DNA of 7,506 nucleotides from Bacillota bacterium (GCA_023406225.1 JAEXWS010000008.1:1-7506); one strand, 5' to 3'; positions 1-5,307 are shown, numbered from the stretch's first letter. Notes: generated by a model from the sequence alone, not told the origin. Program-made: numbers and translations.

Positions 1-61
1 CCGTGACGAGGCTCAAAGCCATGGTCAGGCACAGCGCCAGGCTGCATACTCTCTTCCGCAT
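1..61 (-). CDS. N-terminus of a secreted or surface protein (partial, runs off left edge)
   Basis: Only the first 20 codons are in the window. They read MRKRVCSLALCLTMALSLVT: a positively charged start (R2, K3, R4) followed by a hydrophobic core, which is a classic Sec signal peptide. No lipobox is visible before the edge. The ATG at 59-61 is preceded by AAAGGAGAG at 71-79 with a 9-base gap, which supports this start. An ATG 7 bases further upstream is in another frame and gives a non-hydrophobic peptide. The gene body is outside the window, so the product cannot be named. Its position downstream of an invertible promoter element suggests an exported, phase-variable protein (inference). No convincing fixed promoter is seen between the left inverted repeat and this start. 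Confidence 0.75.
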   Translation of the reverse strand, partial: MRKRVCSLALCLTMALSLVT

Positions 62-192
62 GTGTCATTACTCTCCTTTGCAAAATTTATCCGGGGTCCG
101 GCGCGTTCCGCCGCGCCATGAGATCAGACGATCGACCGCCAACCGCCTCCTTTCTCCCCTCCTCATTTCACCGGGGGAGGATCGCCGCATTT
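62..192 (-). other. Fixed 5' leader between the inverton and the secreted-protein gene
   Basis: This gene-free stretch would be the invariant part of the mRNA leader when the inverton promoter faces left. It contains two inverted repeats able to form hairpins: GGCGCG (100-105) with CGCGCC (112-117), and CTCCCC (154-159) with GGGGAG (174-179). Neither is followed by a T run in the minus direction, so they are not obvious terminators. I recognise no known riboswitch. A TAAATT-like sequence near 83-88 lacks a -35 partner at usual spacing. Confidence 0.4.
71..79 (-). promoter_or_regulatory. Ribosome binding site of the left-edge secreted-protein gene
   Basis: Read on the minus strand, AAAGGAGAG lies 9 bases before the ATG at 61. 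It is the main support for calling a real gene from only 61 bases. Confidence 0.75.
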
Positions 193-213
193 GACAAAAA
201 CAACATTTTGTCC
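193..213. repeat. Left inverted repeat (IR-L) of the invertible element
   Basis: This 21-bp AT-rich sequence is the exact reverse complement of 433-453. Internally it is GACAAAA (193-199), centre ACAACA (200-205), TTTTGTC (206-212), plus one further base (C213). It therefore has two perfectly palindromic 7-bp arms around a 6-bp asymmetric centre. Identity stops sharply on both sides: bases 192/454 and 214/432 do not match. Such arms plus a 6-8 bp spacer are typical of tyrosine-recombinase core sites, as in XerCD dif sites. Confidence 0.9.
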
Positions 214-308
214 ACAGCGGCCCGGAAAGCGCGGCGCGGCGGCGGACAAGGGCGGCGGGTTTTCGTCTTTGATCCAGGCGTTTTTTCATAGATTCACGCA
301 AAAATAAA

Positions 309-346
309 GGCCGGGAACCAGTGGATGCGTTCCGGTCTGTTTTTTT
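309..346. terminator. Bidirectional hairpin terminator inside the inverton
   Basis: GGCCGGGAAC (309-318) pairs with GTTCCGGTC (329-337), with one bulged G and one G-T pair, around a 10-base loop. On the plus strand the stem is followed, after TG, by seven T (340-346). On the minus strand it is followed by TTTATTTTT (300-308). It should stop transcription both ways. In either orientation it shields the secreted gene from transcripts coming out of the recombinase gene. Confidence 0.7.
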
Positions 347-368
347 GCGTCACAAACAGGCATGTATC

Positions 369-397
369 TTGCTTTTTGGCGGCGCCTATGTTACACT
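369..397 (+). promoter_or_regulatory. Sigma-A-like promoter inside the inverton, currently facing the recombinase gene's 3' end
   Basis: TTGCTT (369-374), a 17-bp spacer, and TACACT (392-397), preceded by TGT as an extended -10 (TGn). The -35 matches 3/6 and the -10 4/6 of consensus, but the extended -10 and the AT-rich setting help. It is the best promoter I find in the element on either strand. In the current orientation it would start near 404 and run antisense into the recombinase gene. After inversion it would read into the secreted-protein gene with a leader of about 180 nt. Confidence 0.55.
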
Positions 398-432
398 TTA
401 GGAAATCAATGGAAAATATGGGAACAATGTCC

Positions 433-453
433 GGACAAAATGTTGTTTTTGTC
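433..453. repeat. Right inverted repeat (IR-R) of the invertible element
   Basis: This is the exact reverse complement of 193-213: GACAAAA (434-440), centre TGTTGT (441-446), TTTTGTC (447-453), with an extra G at 433. Its outermost base, C453, is also the last base of the recombinase stop codon (TAG on the minus strand, 453-455). Because the 6-bp centre is not symmetric and the copies are inverted, recombination between them would invert rather than delete the segment. Confidence 0.9.
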
Positions 454-1286
454 TATAGGAGCAAATGCAGCTTTTCCAGCCGCCGGGCGTGCTCCGCGCC
501 GGTGGAGCAGAGATACAGCCGGGTGGTCTCCACAGAGCTGTGGCCCAGCACGTCGGCCAGTTGGACCAGATCGCCGCAGGCCTGGTAAAAGGCCCTGGCG
601 AACAGGTGGCGCAGATTGTGGGGAAACACCTTGCTGGGCGGCACGCCCGCCCGCTCCGCCAGCGCCTTCATCTCCGCCCATATCTGCTTGCGGGAGAGGT
701 CCCGTCCGCCTCCGGTGCGAAAGATCGCGCCGAAGGCGATCTTTTTTTCCCCCGCGTACCGCAGCAGCTTCCGGCAGAGGAGCCGGGGCAGCAGGATCGT
801 GCGCAGCTTTCCCTTCAGCGCGATGTCGGCCCGGCCCCGGCGGGCGGCCTCCACGGTGAGATAGCGCACCTCGCTGACCCGGATGCCCGTGGCGCAGACG
901 GCCTGCATCAAAAGCGACAGCCGCCCCCCGGCGCAGGAGAGCAGCCGCTCGTACTCCCTGCGGGTGAGCTGGCGGGATTCGTCCCGGAACACCTGCCGCT
1001 GGAGCCGCAGGGCCTTCACCCGGCACTCCGGCCAGCCGGAAAAGACGCAGAAGGCGTTGACGGCGGCCAGCTTGGCGTTCACCGTGGCGGGGCGTAGCCC
1101 CCCTGCCACCAGCGCCTCCTTCCAGGCCATCGTCCGCTCCCGGGTGACGGCCGCGCCGCCGAGAAACCGTTCGAAGCTCTCCACGGCCCTCAAATAGTTC
1201 TCCACCGTTCCCGGACTGCGTTCCTCCAGCCGCAGATACCGGCCGAACCGGGCCCGTCCCCCCGGCGTAATGATGTGTGCGCTCAT
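453..1286 (-). CDS. Tyrosine recombinase, probable invertase of the adjacent switch
   Basis: A 277-residue phage-integrase/XerCD-type tyrosine recombinase. Residues about 13-100 form the N-terminal SAM-like DNA-binding domain (FGRYL...SPGTVENYLRAVESF). The catalytic domain follows, with all expected residues visible: R136 (ATGIRVSEV), the beta-hairpin lysine K158 or K160, H223-x-L-R226-H227 (FPHNLRHLF), H249 (LGHSS) and nucleophile Y258 (TTRLYL). It therefore looks active. The start at 1286 is chosen because AGGAGG lies 6 bases upstream; a longer open frame to 1379 has no such site. There is no sign of phage or transposon partners. The gene stops exactly at the right repeat, so its likely job is inversion of the neighbouring promoter segment, as for recombinases beside invertons in C. 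difficile. A XerC/D housekeeping role is less likely in this context. Confidence 0.9.
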   Translation of the reverse strand: MSAHIITPGGRARFGRYLRLEERSPGTVENYLRAVESFERFLGGAAVTRERTMAWKEALVAGGLRPATVNAKLAAVNAFCVFSGWPECRVKALRLQRQVFRDESRQLTRREYERLLSCAGGRLSLLMQAVCATGIRVSEVRYLTVEAARRGRADIALKGKLRTILLPRLLCRKLLRYAGEKKIAFGAIFRTGGGRDLSRKQIWAEMKALAERAGVPPSKVFPHNLRHLFARAFYQACGDLVQLADVLGHSSVETTRLYLCSTGAEHARRLEKLHLLL

Positions 1287-1491
1287 AACATCCCTCCTGT
1301 ATCTGGAGAAGCGGCGCATCCGCCGCCCCCTCCCGGACATTGTACCTGAAACAGCCCCCGCATCCGCCCATCTAGTCATGATCTGGCATAATCCGCCGTT
1401 TTTGCAGGACCTCCTTCAAAATTTCCCCGGCGTCCAGGCCCGCTCCCTCCGGTTTTCATTTACAAAATGTTCATATTTTTCTGAACGCGTC
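1287..1491. other. Intergenic region upstream of the recombinase
   Basis: This region holds the recombinase leader and ribosome site (AGGAGG at 1293-1298, minus strand). A GC hairpin lies just upstream of it in the transcript: GCGGCG 1311-1316 with CGCCGC 1321-1326, loop of 4. The 1450-1490 part is AT-rich and promoter-like. I find no convincing gene here. Minus-strand codons ending in a TAG at 1372-1374 give only a short 25-30 residue peptide with no supported start. Confidence 0.5.
1457..1485 (-). promoter_or_regulatory. Weak candidate promoter for the recombinase gene
   Basis: On the minus strand, TTCAGA (1485-1480), a 17-bp spacer and TAAATG (1462-1457) each match consensus at 4/6. It gives a leader of about 165 nt. 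This is the best match found but it is not strong; the recombinase may be weakly expressed, or the true promoter may differ. Confidence 0.3.
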
Positions 1492-1520
1492 TTTACAGAT
1501 TTCCATATTTTTGCTATACT
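1492..1520 (+). promoter_or_regulatory. Strong sigma-A-like promoter of the transporter gene
   Basis: TTTACA (1492-1497), a 17-bp spacer and TATACT (1515-1520), with an extended -10 (TGC just upstream). Five of six bases match in each box. Transcription should start about 80 bases before the transporter ATG. The same nine bases TGCTATACT recur in the nuclease promoter (4306-4314). Confidence 0.8.
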
Positions 1521-1607
1521 CTCTTTATCCAACCGTGCGTTTCGTGCAAAATGCCGAACCGGCGCGGCTTTTGGACCATTTTTCACATTCTATATAGAGG
1601 TGATCGT

Positions 1608-2831
1608 ATGAAGAAAAAGATGAGCCTTCCCGTGCAGATCCTGATCGCCCTGGTCCTGGGCGTGGTGGTGGGCCTGCTGTGCTATTTCACGGGCACGGCC
1701 GACTTCACCGCCAACTATCTCAAGCCCTTCGGCACCATCTTCGTCAATCTGCTGAAATTCATCGTGGTGCCCGTGGTGCTGCTGTCCATGGTGGACGGCA
1801 TCGTCTCCATGGGCAACATGAAGAAGGTCGGCTCCGTGGGCGTGAAAACGGTGGCCTATTTCCTGGTCACCACCGCCATCGCCTGCGTCATCGGCCTGGT
1901 GTTCGCCAACATCTTCAACGGCGCGGGGCTCTTCCCCACCCTGTCCCTGCAGGAGGGCGCGGTCTGGGAGAGCGCCACCTCCGCCAACTTCATGGATACC
2001 CTGGTCGGCATCTTCCCCTCCAACATGTGGAAGGCCTTCATGGACGCCAATATGCTCCAGGTCATCGTGATCGCCCTGTTCTTCGGCGGCTCCATCCTGG
2101 CGGCCGGGGAGAAGGGAAAGCTGTGCCGGGACCTGGTGGGGTCCATGTACGAGGTCATCAACCGGCTGATGGGCTTCATCATCCGGCTCTCCCCCATCGG
2201 CGTGTTCACCATGATGGCGTGGGTCGTGGCCACCCAGGGACCGGAGATCATGGGCTCTCTGGCGCTGGTCATCCTCTGCGCGTACCTGGGCTACATCGTC
2301 CACGCAGTGCTGGTGTACTCCCTGTCCGCCAAGCTCTTCGCCGCCATCAGCCCCATGCGCTTTTTCAAGGGCGCCTTCGCCGCCATGGCCTTCGCCTTCA
2401 CCTCCACCTCCTCCGCGGCCACATTGCCGGTCTCTAAGGAGTGCTGTGACGAGCTGGGCGCGGAAGGCGACATCTCCGCCTTCGTCCTGCCCCTGGGCGC
2501 CACCGTCAACATGGACGGCACCGCCATCTACCAGTGCGTGGCCACCGTGTTCCTGGCCACCTGCGCGGGCATGCATCTGACCATCGGCCAGATGGTCATC
2601 ATCGTGGTCACCGCCACCCTGGCCTCCATCGGCACCGCGGGCACCCCCGGCGCGGGCATGATCATGCTGGCCATGGTCCTGACCGCCATGGGCATCGACG
2701 TGGATATGATCATGATCATCTACGGCGTGGACCGTCTGTTCGACATGGGCCGCACCTGCCTGAACGTCACCGGCGACATCTCCTGCGCCCTGTGCGTCAG
2801 CAAGTGGGAGAGCGGGAAAGCCCGGAAATAA
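1608..2831 (+). CDS. DAACS (SLC1/GltP-type) cation:dicarboxylate symporter, probably for glutamate/aspartate
   Basis: A 407-residue membrane transporter taking up an acidic amino acid with Na+ or H+. Family marks are clear: re-entrant hairpin 1 with the serine-rich STSSAATLP (266-274), NMDGT in TM7 (301-305), hairpin 2 GTAGTPGAG (342-350), and TM8 with D375, D379, R382, T383, N386 and D390 in the order DRLFDMGRTCLNVTGD. In the archaeal homologue GltPh the equivalents of D379 and R382 bind the substrate amino group and side-chain carboxylate. Keeping both argues for glutamate/aspartate over neutral amino acids or C4-dicarboxylates (DctA lacks this Asp); cystine remains possible. The start at 1608 has GAGGTGAT at 1597-1604. 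An in-frame ATG at 1551 adds 19 hydrophilic residues without a ribosome site. The length is usual for the family. It is a single-gene unit between its own promoter and terminator. Confidence 0.9.
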   Translation: MKKKMSLPVQILIALVLGVVVGLLCYFTGTADFTANYLKPFGTIFVNLLKFIVVPVVLLSMVDGIVSMGNMKKVGSVGVKTVAYFLVTTAIACVIGLVFANIFNGAGLFPTLSLQEGAVWESATSANFMDTLVGIFPSNMWKAFMDANMLQVIVIALFFGGSILAAGEKGKLCRDLVGSMYEVINRLMGFIIRLSPIGVFTMMAWVVATQGPEIMGSLALVILCAYLGYIVHAVLVYSLSAKLFAAISPMRFFKGAFAAMAFAFTSTSSAATLPVSKECCDELGAEGDISAFVLPLGATVNMDGTAIYQCVATVFLATCAGMHLTIGQMVIIVVTATLASIGTAGTPGAGMIMLAMVLTAMGIDVDMIMIIYGVDRLFDMGRTCLNVTGDISCALCVSKWESGKARK

Positions 2832-2845
2832 CGCTTCCGCCCGGA

Positions 2846-2875
2846 AAAAGAGGCTGCCGAAAGGCAGCCTCTTTT
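2846..2875. terminator. Bidirectional terminator between transporter and aminopeptidase
   Basis: A perfect 13-bp stem (2846-2858 with 2863-2875) closed by a GAAA tetraloop. It is A-rich on one flank and T-rich on the other, so it provides a U tract in both directions. It sits between two convergent genes (stops at 2831 and 2895) and should end both transcripts. Confidence 0.92.
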
Positions 2876-2894
2876 CATCGTCTTTTCCGCGTCT

Positions 2895-4193
2895 CTATCC
2901 CCGGATGCGGATGGAGCCGTCCTCCCCCATCTGGAAGCTGCAGGCGAAATACCGCGTCATCACCCGGATCAGATCCCCCGTGTCCCGGACGCCGCCCACC
3001 TCATAGGCCGCGTGCATGGCCAGCTGGGGCAGGCCGATGTCCACCGCCGGGACGGACACGTGGGCGGCGCTGATGTTGCCCAGGGTGCTCCCGCCCGGCA
3101 GGTCCGCCCGGTTGCTGTAGGACTGGACGGAAACGCCCGCGTCCCGGCAGAGCCTGCGGAACACCGCGCCGGACACCGCGTCCGTGCAGTAGTGCTGGCT
3201 GGCGTTATACTTGAGCACCACGCCGCCGTTCAGCACCGGGCGCTCGCCGGGGTCCGCGTACTCCGGGTGGTTGGGATGGACGGCGTGGGCGTTGTCCGCC
3301 GACACCAGAAAGCTGTTGGCCAGGGCCGTGTGGTACGCCGCGCCCAGCCCGGCGCAGACGCGGGCCAGCACGTCCTCCAGGAACGTGGAGCCCGCCCCCT
3401 GCCGGGTGCCGCTGCCCACCTCCTCATTGTGGAACACGCACAAAACCGGCGCGCTCTCCCCCGCCTCCGCCGCCAAAAAGCCCTCCAGGCAGGCGAACAC
3501 GCACTGGAGGTCGTCCAGCCGGGGCGCGGCCACGAACTCCTGCTCCGGCCCCAGCAGCGCCGCGCCCGTCCGGGGATAGAGGTACAGATCCGTGCCCAGC
3601 ACGGCGTCCTCCGCCACCCCCGCCTCCCGGGCGATGAGACTGGAAAAGCGCCCCGTCTCCCCGCCGGATGCGAACAGGGGCAGCAGGTCCACGTTGGCCT
3701 TCAGCTCCGTCCCCTGGTTCACCTTGCGGTCCATGTGGATGGCAACGCTCGGGATCACCAGAAGGTCCCGGTCCACCCGCACCAGGCGCACCGCGACCCC
3801 GTCCCCCTCCGCCACGGCCACCCGGCCCGCCACGGACAGCGGCCGGTCCATCCAGGACCGCCAGATACCGCCGCCGTAGGGCTCCACGCTCAGCCGCACC
3901 GTCTCCCCGCCGCCGGACAGCTCCGCCTGCTCCCGGATCTTGAGGGTGGGGGAATCGCTGTGTCCCGCGGCGATGGAAAAGCCCGTCAGGCCCTCCCTGG
4001 GCGTTCGGAAGGCGATGAGGCTGGCCCCGCCCCGCAGAACGAAATACCGCCCGCCCCGCTCCAGCGTCCACTCCCGCCCCTCGCAAAGCTCCGTGTACCC
4101 CTGCCGCCGCAGGGCGCGGGCCGCGTTTTCCGCCGCATGGTAGCAGCTGGGACTGCCGTTTAAAAAGTCCAGGAGCCGTTTCGTCTGTTCCAT
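2895..4193 (-). CDS. apeB: M18 family zinc aminopeptidase (aspartyl aminopeptidase type)
   Basis: A 432-residue cytosolic metallopeptidase that removes N-terminal, typically acidic, residues from peptides. The M18 two-metal site is complete: H78 and D80 (AAGHSDSP), bridging D227 (RLDDLQ), catalytic E257 and metal ligand E258 (HNEEVGS), D300 (SADNAHAVHP) and H394 (LAMHAAYE). No signal peptide is present. Length fits bacterial family members of about 430 residues. The start at 4193 gives MEQTKRLLDFLN, the usual family opening, with GGAAGG 9 bases upstream. An open frame extends to 4292 but would run through the promoter boxes at 4240-4268. The gene is convergent with the transporter and divergent from the nuclease. 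A role in peptide turnover is known for the family; preference for Asp/Glu here is inferred. Confidence 0.93.
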   Translation of the reverse strand: MEQTKRLLDFLNGSPSCYHAAENAARALRRQGYTELCEGREWTLERGGRYFVLRGGASLIAFRTPREGLTGFSIAAGHSDSPTLKIREQAELSGGGETVRLSVEPYGGGIWRSWMDRPLSVAGRVAVAEGDGVAVRLVRVDRDLLVIPSVAIHMDRKVNQGTELKANVDLLPLFASGGETGRFSSLIAREAGVAEDAVLGTDLYLYPRTGAALLGPEQEFVAAPRLDDLQCVFACLEGFLAAEAGESAPVLCVFHNEEVGSGTRQGAGSTFLEDVLARVCAGLGAAYHTALANSFLVSADNAHAVHPNHPEYADPGERPVLNGGVVLKYNASQHYCTDAVSGAVFRRLCRDAGVSVQSYSNRADLPGGSTLGNISAAHVSVPAVDIGLPQLAMHAAYEVGGVRDTGDLIRVMTRYFACSFQMGEDGSIRIRG

Positions 4194-4215
4194 GTTTCGT
4201 TTCCTTCCGTTTTTC

Positions 4216-4236
4216 CGGCGTTCCGCCGCCTTTTTT
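4216..4236 (+). terminator. Small terminator-like hairpin in the aminopeptidase leader
   Basis: CGGCG (4216-4220) and CGCCG (4224-4228) pair around a 3-base loop, followed by CC and six T (4231-4236) on the plus strand. The stem is short. It might stop antisense transcripts before the nuclease promoter, or may simply be a leader hairpin in the aminopeptidase mRNA. Confidence 0.25.
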
Positions 4237-4239
4237 CTC

Positions 4240-4268
4240 AGTATAGCGCCCGTCCGGCCCCTTCGCAA
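4240..4268 (-). promoter_or_regulatory. Promoter of the aminopeptidase gene
   Basis: On the minus strand, TTGCGA (4268-4263), a 17-bp spacer and TATACT (4245-4240). The -10 box matches consensus at 5/6. The start point should lie about 40 bases before the ATG at 4193. Confidence 0.7.
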
Positions 4269-4269
4269 C

Positions 4270-4280
4270 CGGAAGTTCCG
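4270..4280. promoter_or_regulatory. Palindrome between two divergent promoters, possible operator
   Basis: CGGAA-G-TTCCG is a perfect odd palindrome between the -35 boxes of the aminopeptidase (4263-4268) and nuclease (4286-4291) promoters. A second overlapping dyad pairs AACCG (4267-4271) with CGGTT (4283-4287). This is a plausible repressor or activator site acting on both genes, but short palindromes are frequent in GC-rich DNA and no regulator is identified. Confidence 0.3.
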
Positions 4281-4285
4281 AACGG

Positions 4286-4314
4286 TTCCCATTTTTCCCC
4301 GTCTATGCTATACT
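4286..4314 (+). promoter_or_regulatory. Promoter of the nuclease gene
   Basis: TTCCCA (4286-4291), a 17-bp spacer and TATACT (4309-4314), with an extended -10 TGC upstream. The strong -10 probably compensates for the 4/6 -35 box. The start point is roughly 45 bases before the ATG at 4365. Confidence 0.7.
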
Positions 4315-4364
4315 ATCCTTCCCGAGGCGTCCCCTCGCAAAACCACGAAAAAGGAAGTCATCCC

Positions 4365-5222
4365 ATGAAGAAGCTCCGAGACCTCTCCCTGCCGCTCCTG
4401 CTTTGCTGCGTCCTCCTGGCCGGCTGCCTCCAGGCGCCGGAGCCCTCCTTTTCCCTGGAGGACGTGCCCGCCTATGAGGGCGCGCCCTATGTGGTCCTCA
4501 ACGGCAACCAGCCCGACTTTCCCCCGGAGGACCTGACAACAGACTCCTTTGAGTCCTACAGCCCCCTGGACCTGCTGGGCCGCTGCGGCCCGGCCTACGC
4601 CAACGTGGGGCCGGACACCATGCCCACGGAGGAGCGGGGCGCCATCGGGCAGGTGAAGCCCGCCGGGTGGCACACGGTGAAATACGACTTCGTGGACGGC
4701 AAATACCTCTACAACCGCTGCCACCTCATCGGCTATCAGCTCACGGCGGAAAACGCCAACGAGGAAAACCTCATCACCGGCACCCGGTATCTGAACGTGG
4801 AGGGGATGCTGCCCTTTGAAAACCTGACGGCGGACCACGTGAAGGAGACGGGTGGCCACGTCCTCTACCGGGTGACGCCCATCTACGACGGCGCGGACCT
4901 GGTGGCCCGGGGCGTTCAGATGGAGGCCCGGTCCGTGGAGGACGGCGGGGACGGCGTCTGCTTCAACGTCTACGTGTACAACGTCCAGCCCGGCGTGACC
5001 ATCGACTACGCCACCGGCGAGAGCTGGGAGGACGGCAAGGAGCCGCCCGCGGCGGACGCGGAGGAGACCGTGTACATCCTCAATACGAGATCCGGCAAAT
5101 TCCACCTGCCGGACTGCTCCGGCGCCGCCTCCATGAACGAGTCCAACAAGCAGACCTGCACCAGCACCCGGGAGGCGCTGATCGCCCAGGGCTACGCTCC
5201 CTGCGGCACGTGCAGGCCGTAA
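4365..5222 (+). CDS. Lipoprotein DNA/RNA non-specific endonuclease with C-terminal Ada-like zinc-binding domain
   Basis: A 285-residue surface nuclease. Residues 1-21 are a lipoprotein signal with lipobox LLAGC, so C21 should be lipidated and the protein anchored outside the membrane. Residues about 65-215 form a His-Me-finger (NucA/EndA-type) nuclease domain: NRCHLIGYQ carries catalytic-position H120, and the stretch with N130, N132 and N135 leading to LITGTRYLN supplies the likely metal-binding Asn. Residues 236-285 resemble the Ada metal-binding fold: YILNTRSGKFHLPDC (C251), C265, then APCGTC (C280, C283) and a terminal Pro. The start at 4365 has AAGGAAG 7 bases upstream and begins the signal peptide; an upstream in-frame ATG at 4305 overlaps the -10 box. 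The likely role is degradation of extracellular nucleic acid for nutrition or DNA uptake (family inference). Confidence 0.88.
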   Translation: MKKLRDLSLPLLLCCVLLAGCLQAPEPSFSLEDVPAYEGAPYVVLNGNQPDFPPEDLTTDSFESYSPLDLLGRCGPAYANVGPDTMPTEERGAIGQVKPAGWHTVKYDFVDGKYLYNRCHLIGYQLTAENANEENLITGTRYLNVEGMLPFENLTADHVKETGGHVLYRVTPIYDGADLVARGVQMEARSVEDGGDGVCFNVYVYNVQPGVTIDYATGESWEDGKEPPAADAEETVYILNTRSGKFHLPDCSGAASMNESNKQTCTSTREALIAQGYAPCGTCRP

Positions 5223-5307
5223 AGCCGCCCCGTTTGAAGCGCCGCGCCGCATAATCCGGGCGGAAACCGCACAACCTGACGCTATCAATCTCAGGAGGTG
5301 CATGTTG

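Larger units (their letters stand above)
193..453. other. Putative invertible promoter element (inverton / phase-variation switch)
   Basis: Perfect 21-bp inverted repeats enclose 219 bp that hold no credible gene but do hold a sigma-A-like promoter (369-397, plus strand) and a bidirectional terminator hairpin (309-346). A tyrosine recombinase gene ends at the right repeat, and a signal-peptide gene starts 132 bp beyond the left one, reading away. Invertible promoters of this size, flanked by short inverted repeats and often next to a recombinase, control surface structures in Clostridioides difficile and other gut bacteria. As sequenced, the promoter points away from the secreted gene, so this copy looks OFF. 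Inversion (position x becomes 646-x) would put the promoter at about 249-277 facing the gene, with the terminator behind it. Actual inversion is inference. Confidence 0.85.

Noticed and set aside
191..219. TTGACA at 191-196 as a consensus -35 box reading right
   Set aside because: At 17 bp spacing the -10 position is ACAGCG, with no alternative close by. The match arises from the repeat sequence.
68..301. Minus-strand open frame of up to 77 codons crossing the left repeat
   Set aside because: Arg-rich, non-ATG or internal starts, no ribosome site, and its 5' half would be replaced on inversion. It looks like a chance frame in GC-rich DNA.
409..588. Plus-strand frame starting MENMGTMSGQ that runs through the right repeat; after inversion it would be a 24-codon frame through the left repeat
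   Set aside because: The ATG at 409 lies only a few bases after the predicted transcript start, so it has no usable ribosome site, and downstream it is a shadow of the recombinase gene. Worth a glance only if ribosome profiling shows signal.
453..1286. Recombinase as a phage or integrative-element integrase
   Set aside because: No attachment-site duplication at a tRNA, excisionase, relaxase or phage genes are visible. The adjoining inverted repeats with an internal promoter fit a local invertase better.
1372..1457. Short minus-strand reading frame ending ...EILKEVLQKRRIMPDHD before a TAG at 1372-1374, perhaps a gene remnant
   Set aside because: About 27 codons, no supported start or homology I recognise. 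It may be the recombinase leader by chance.
1590..2576. Long minus-strand frame opposite the transporter gene
   Set aside because: His/Gly/Asp-rich low-complexity translation typical of the antisense of a GC-rich gene. The transporter on the plus strand has all family motifs.
3012..4163. Long plus-strand frame opposite the aminopeptidase gene
   Set aside because: Composition-driven antisense frame with no ribosome site or recognisable domain. The minus-strand M18 peptidase explains the region.
5234..5255. TTGAAG ... CATAAT as a promoter for the deacetylase
   Set aside because: The spacer is only 10 bp, far from the usual 16-18.
5225..5263. CCGCCC/GGGCGG inverted repeat between nuclease and deacetylase as a terminator
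   Set aside because: Long GC-rich loop and no T tract after it. It cannot be called a terminator.
4308..5303. Long minus-strand frame opposite the nuclease gene
   Set aside because: Antisense shadow: the plus-strand lipoprotein nuclease has promoter, ribosome site, signal peptide and domain motifs.
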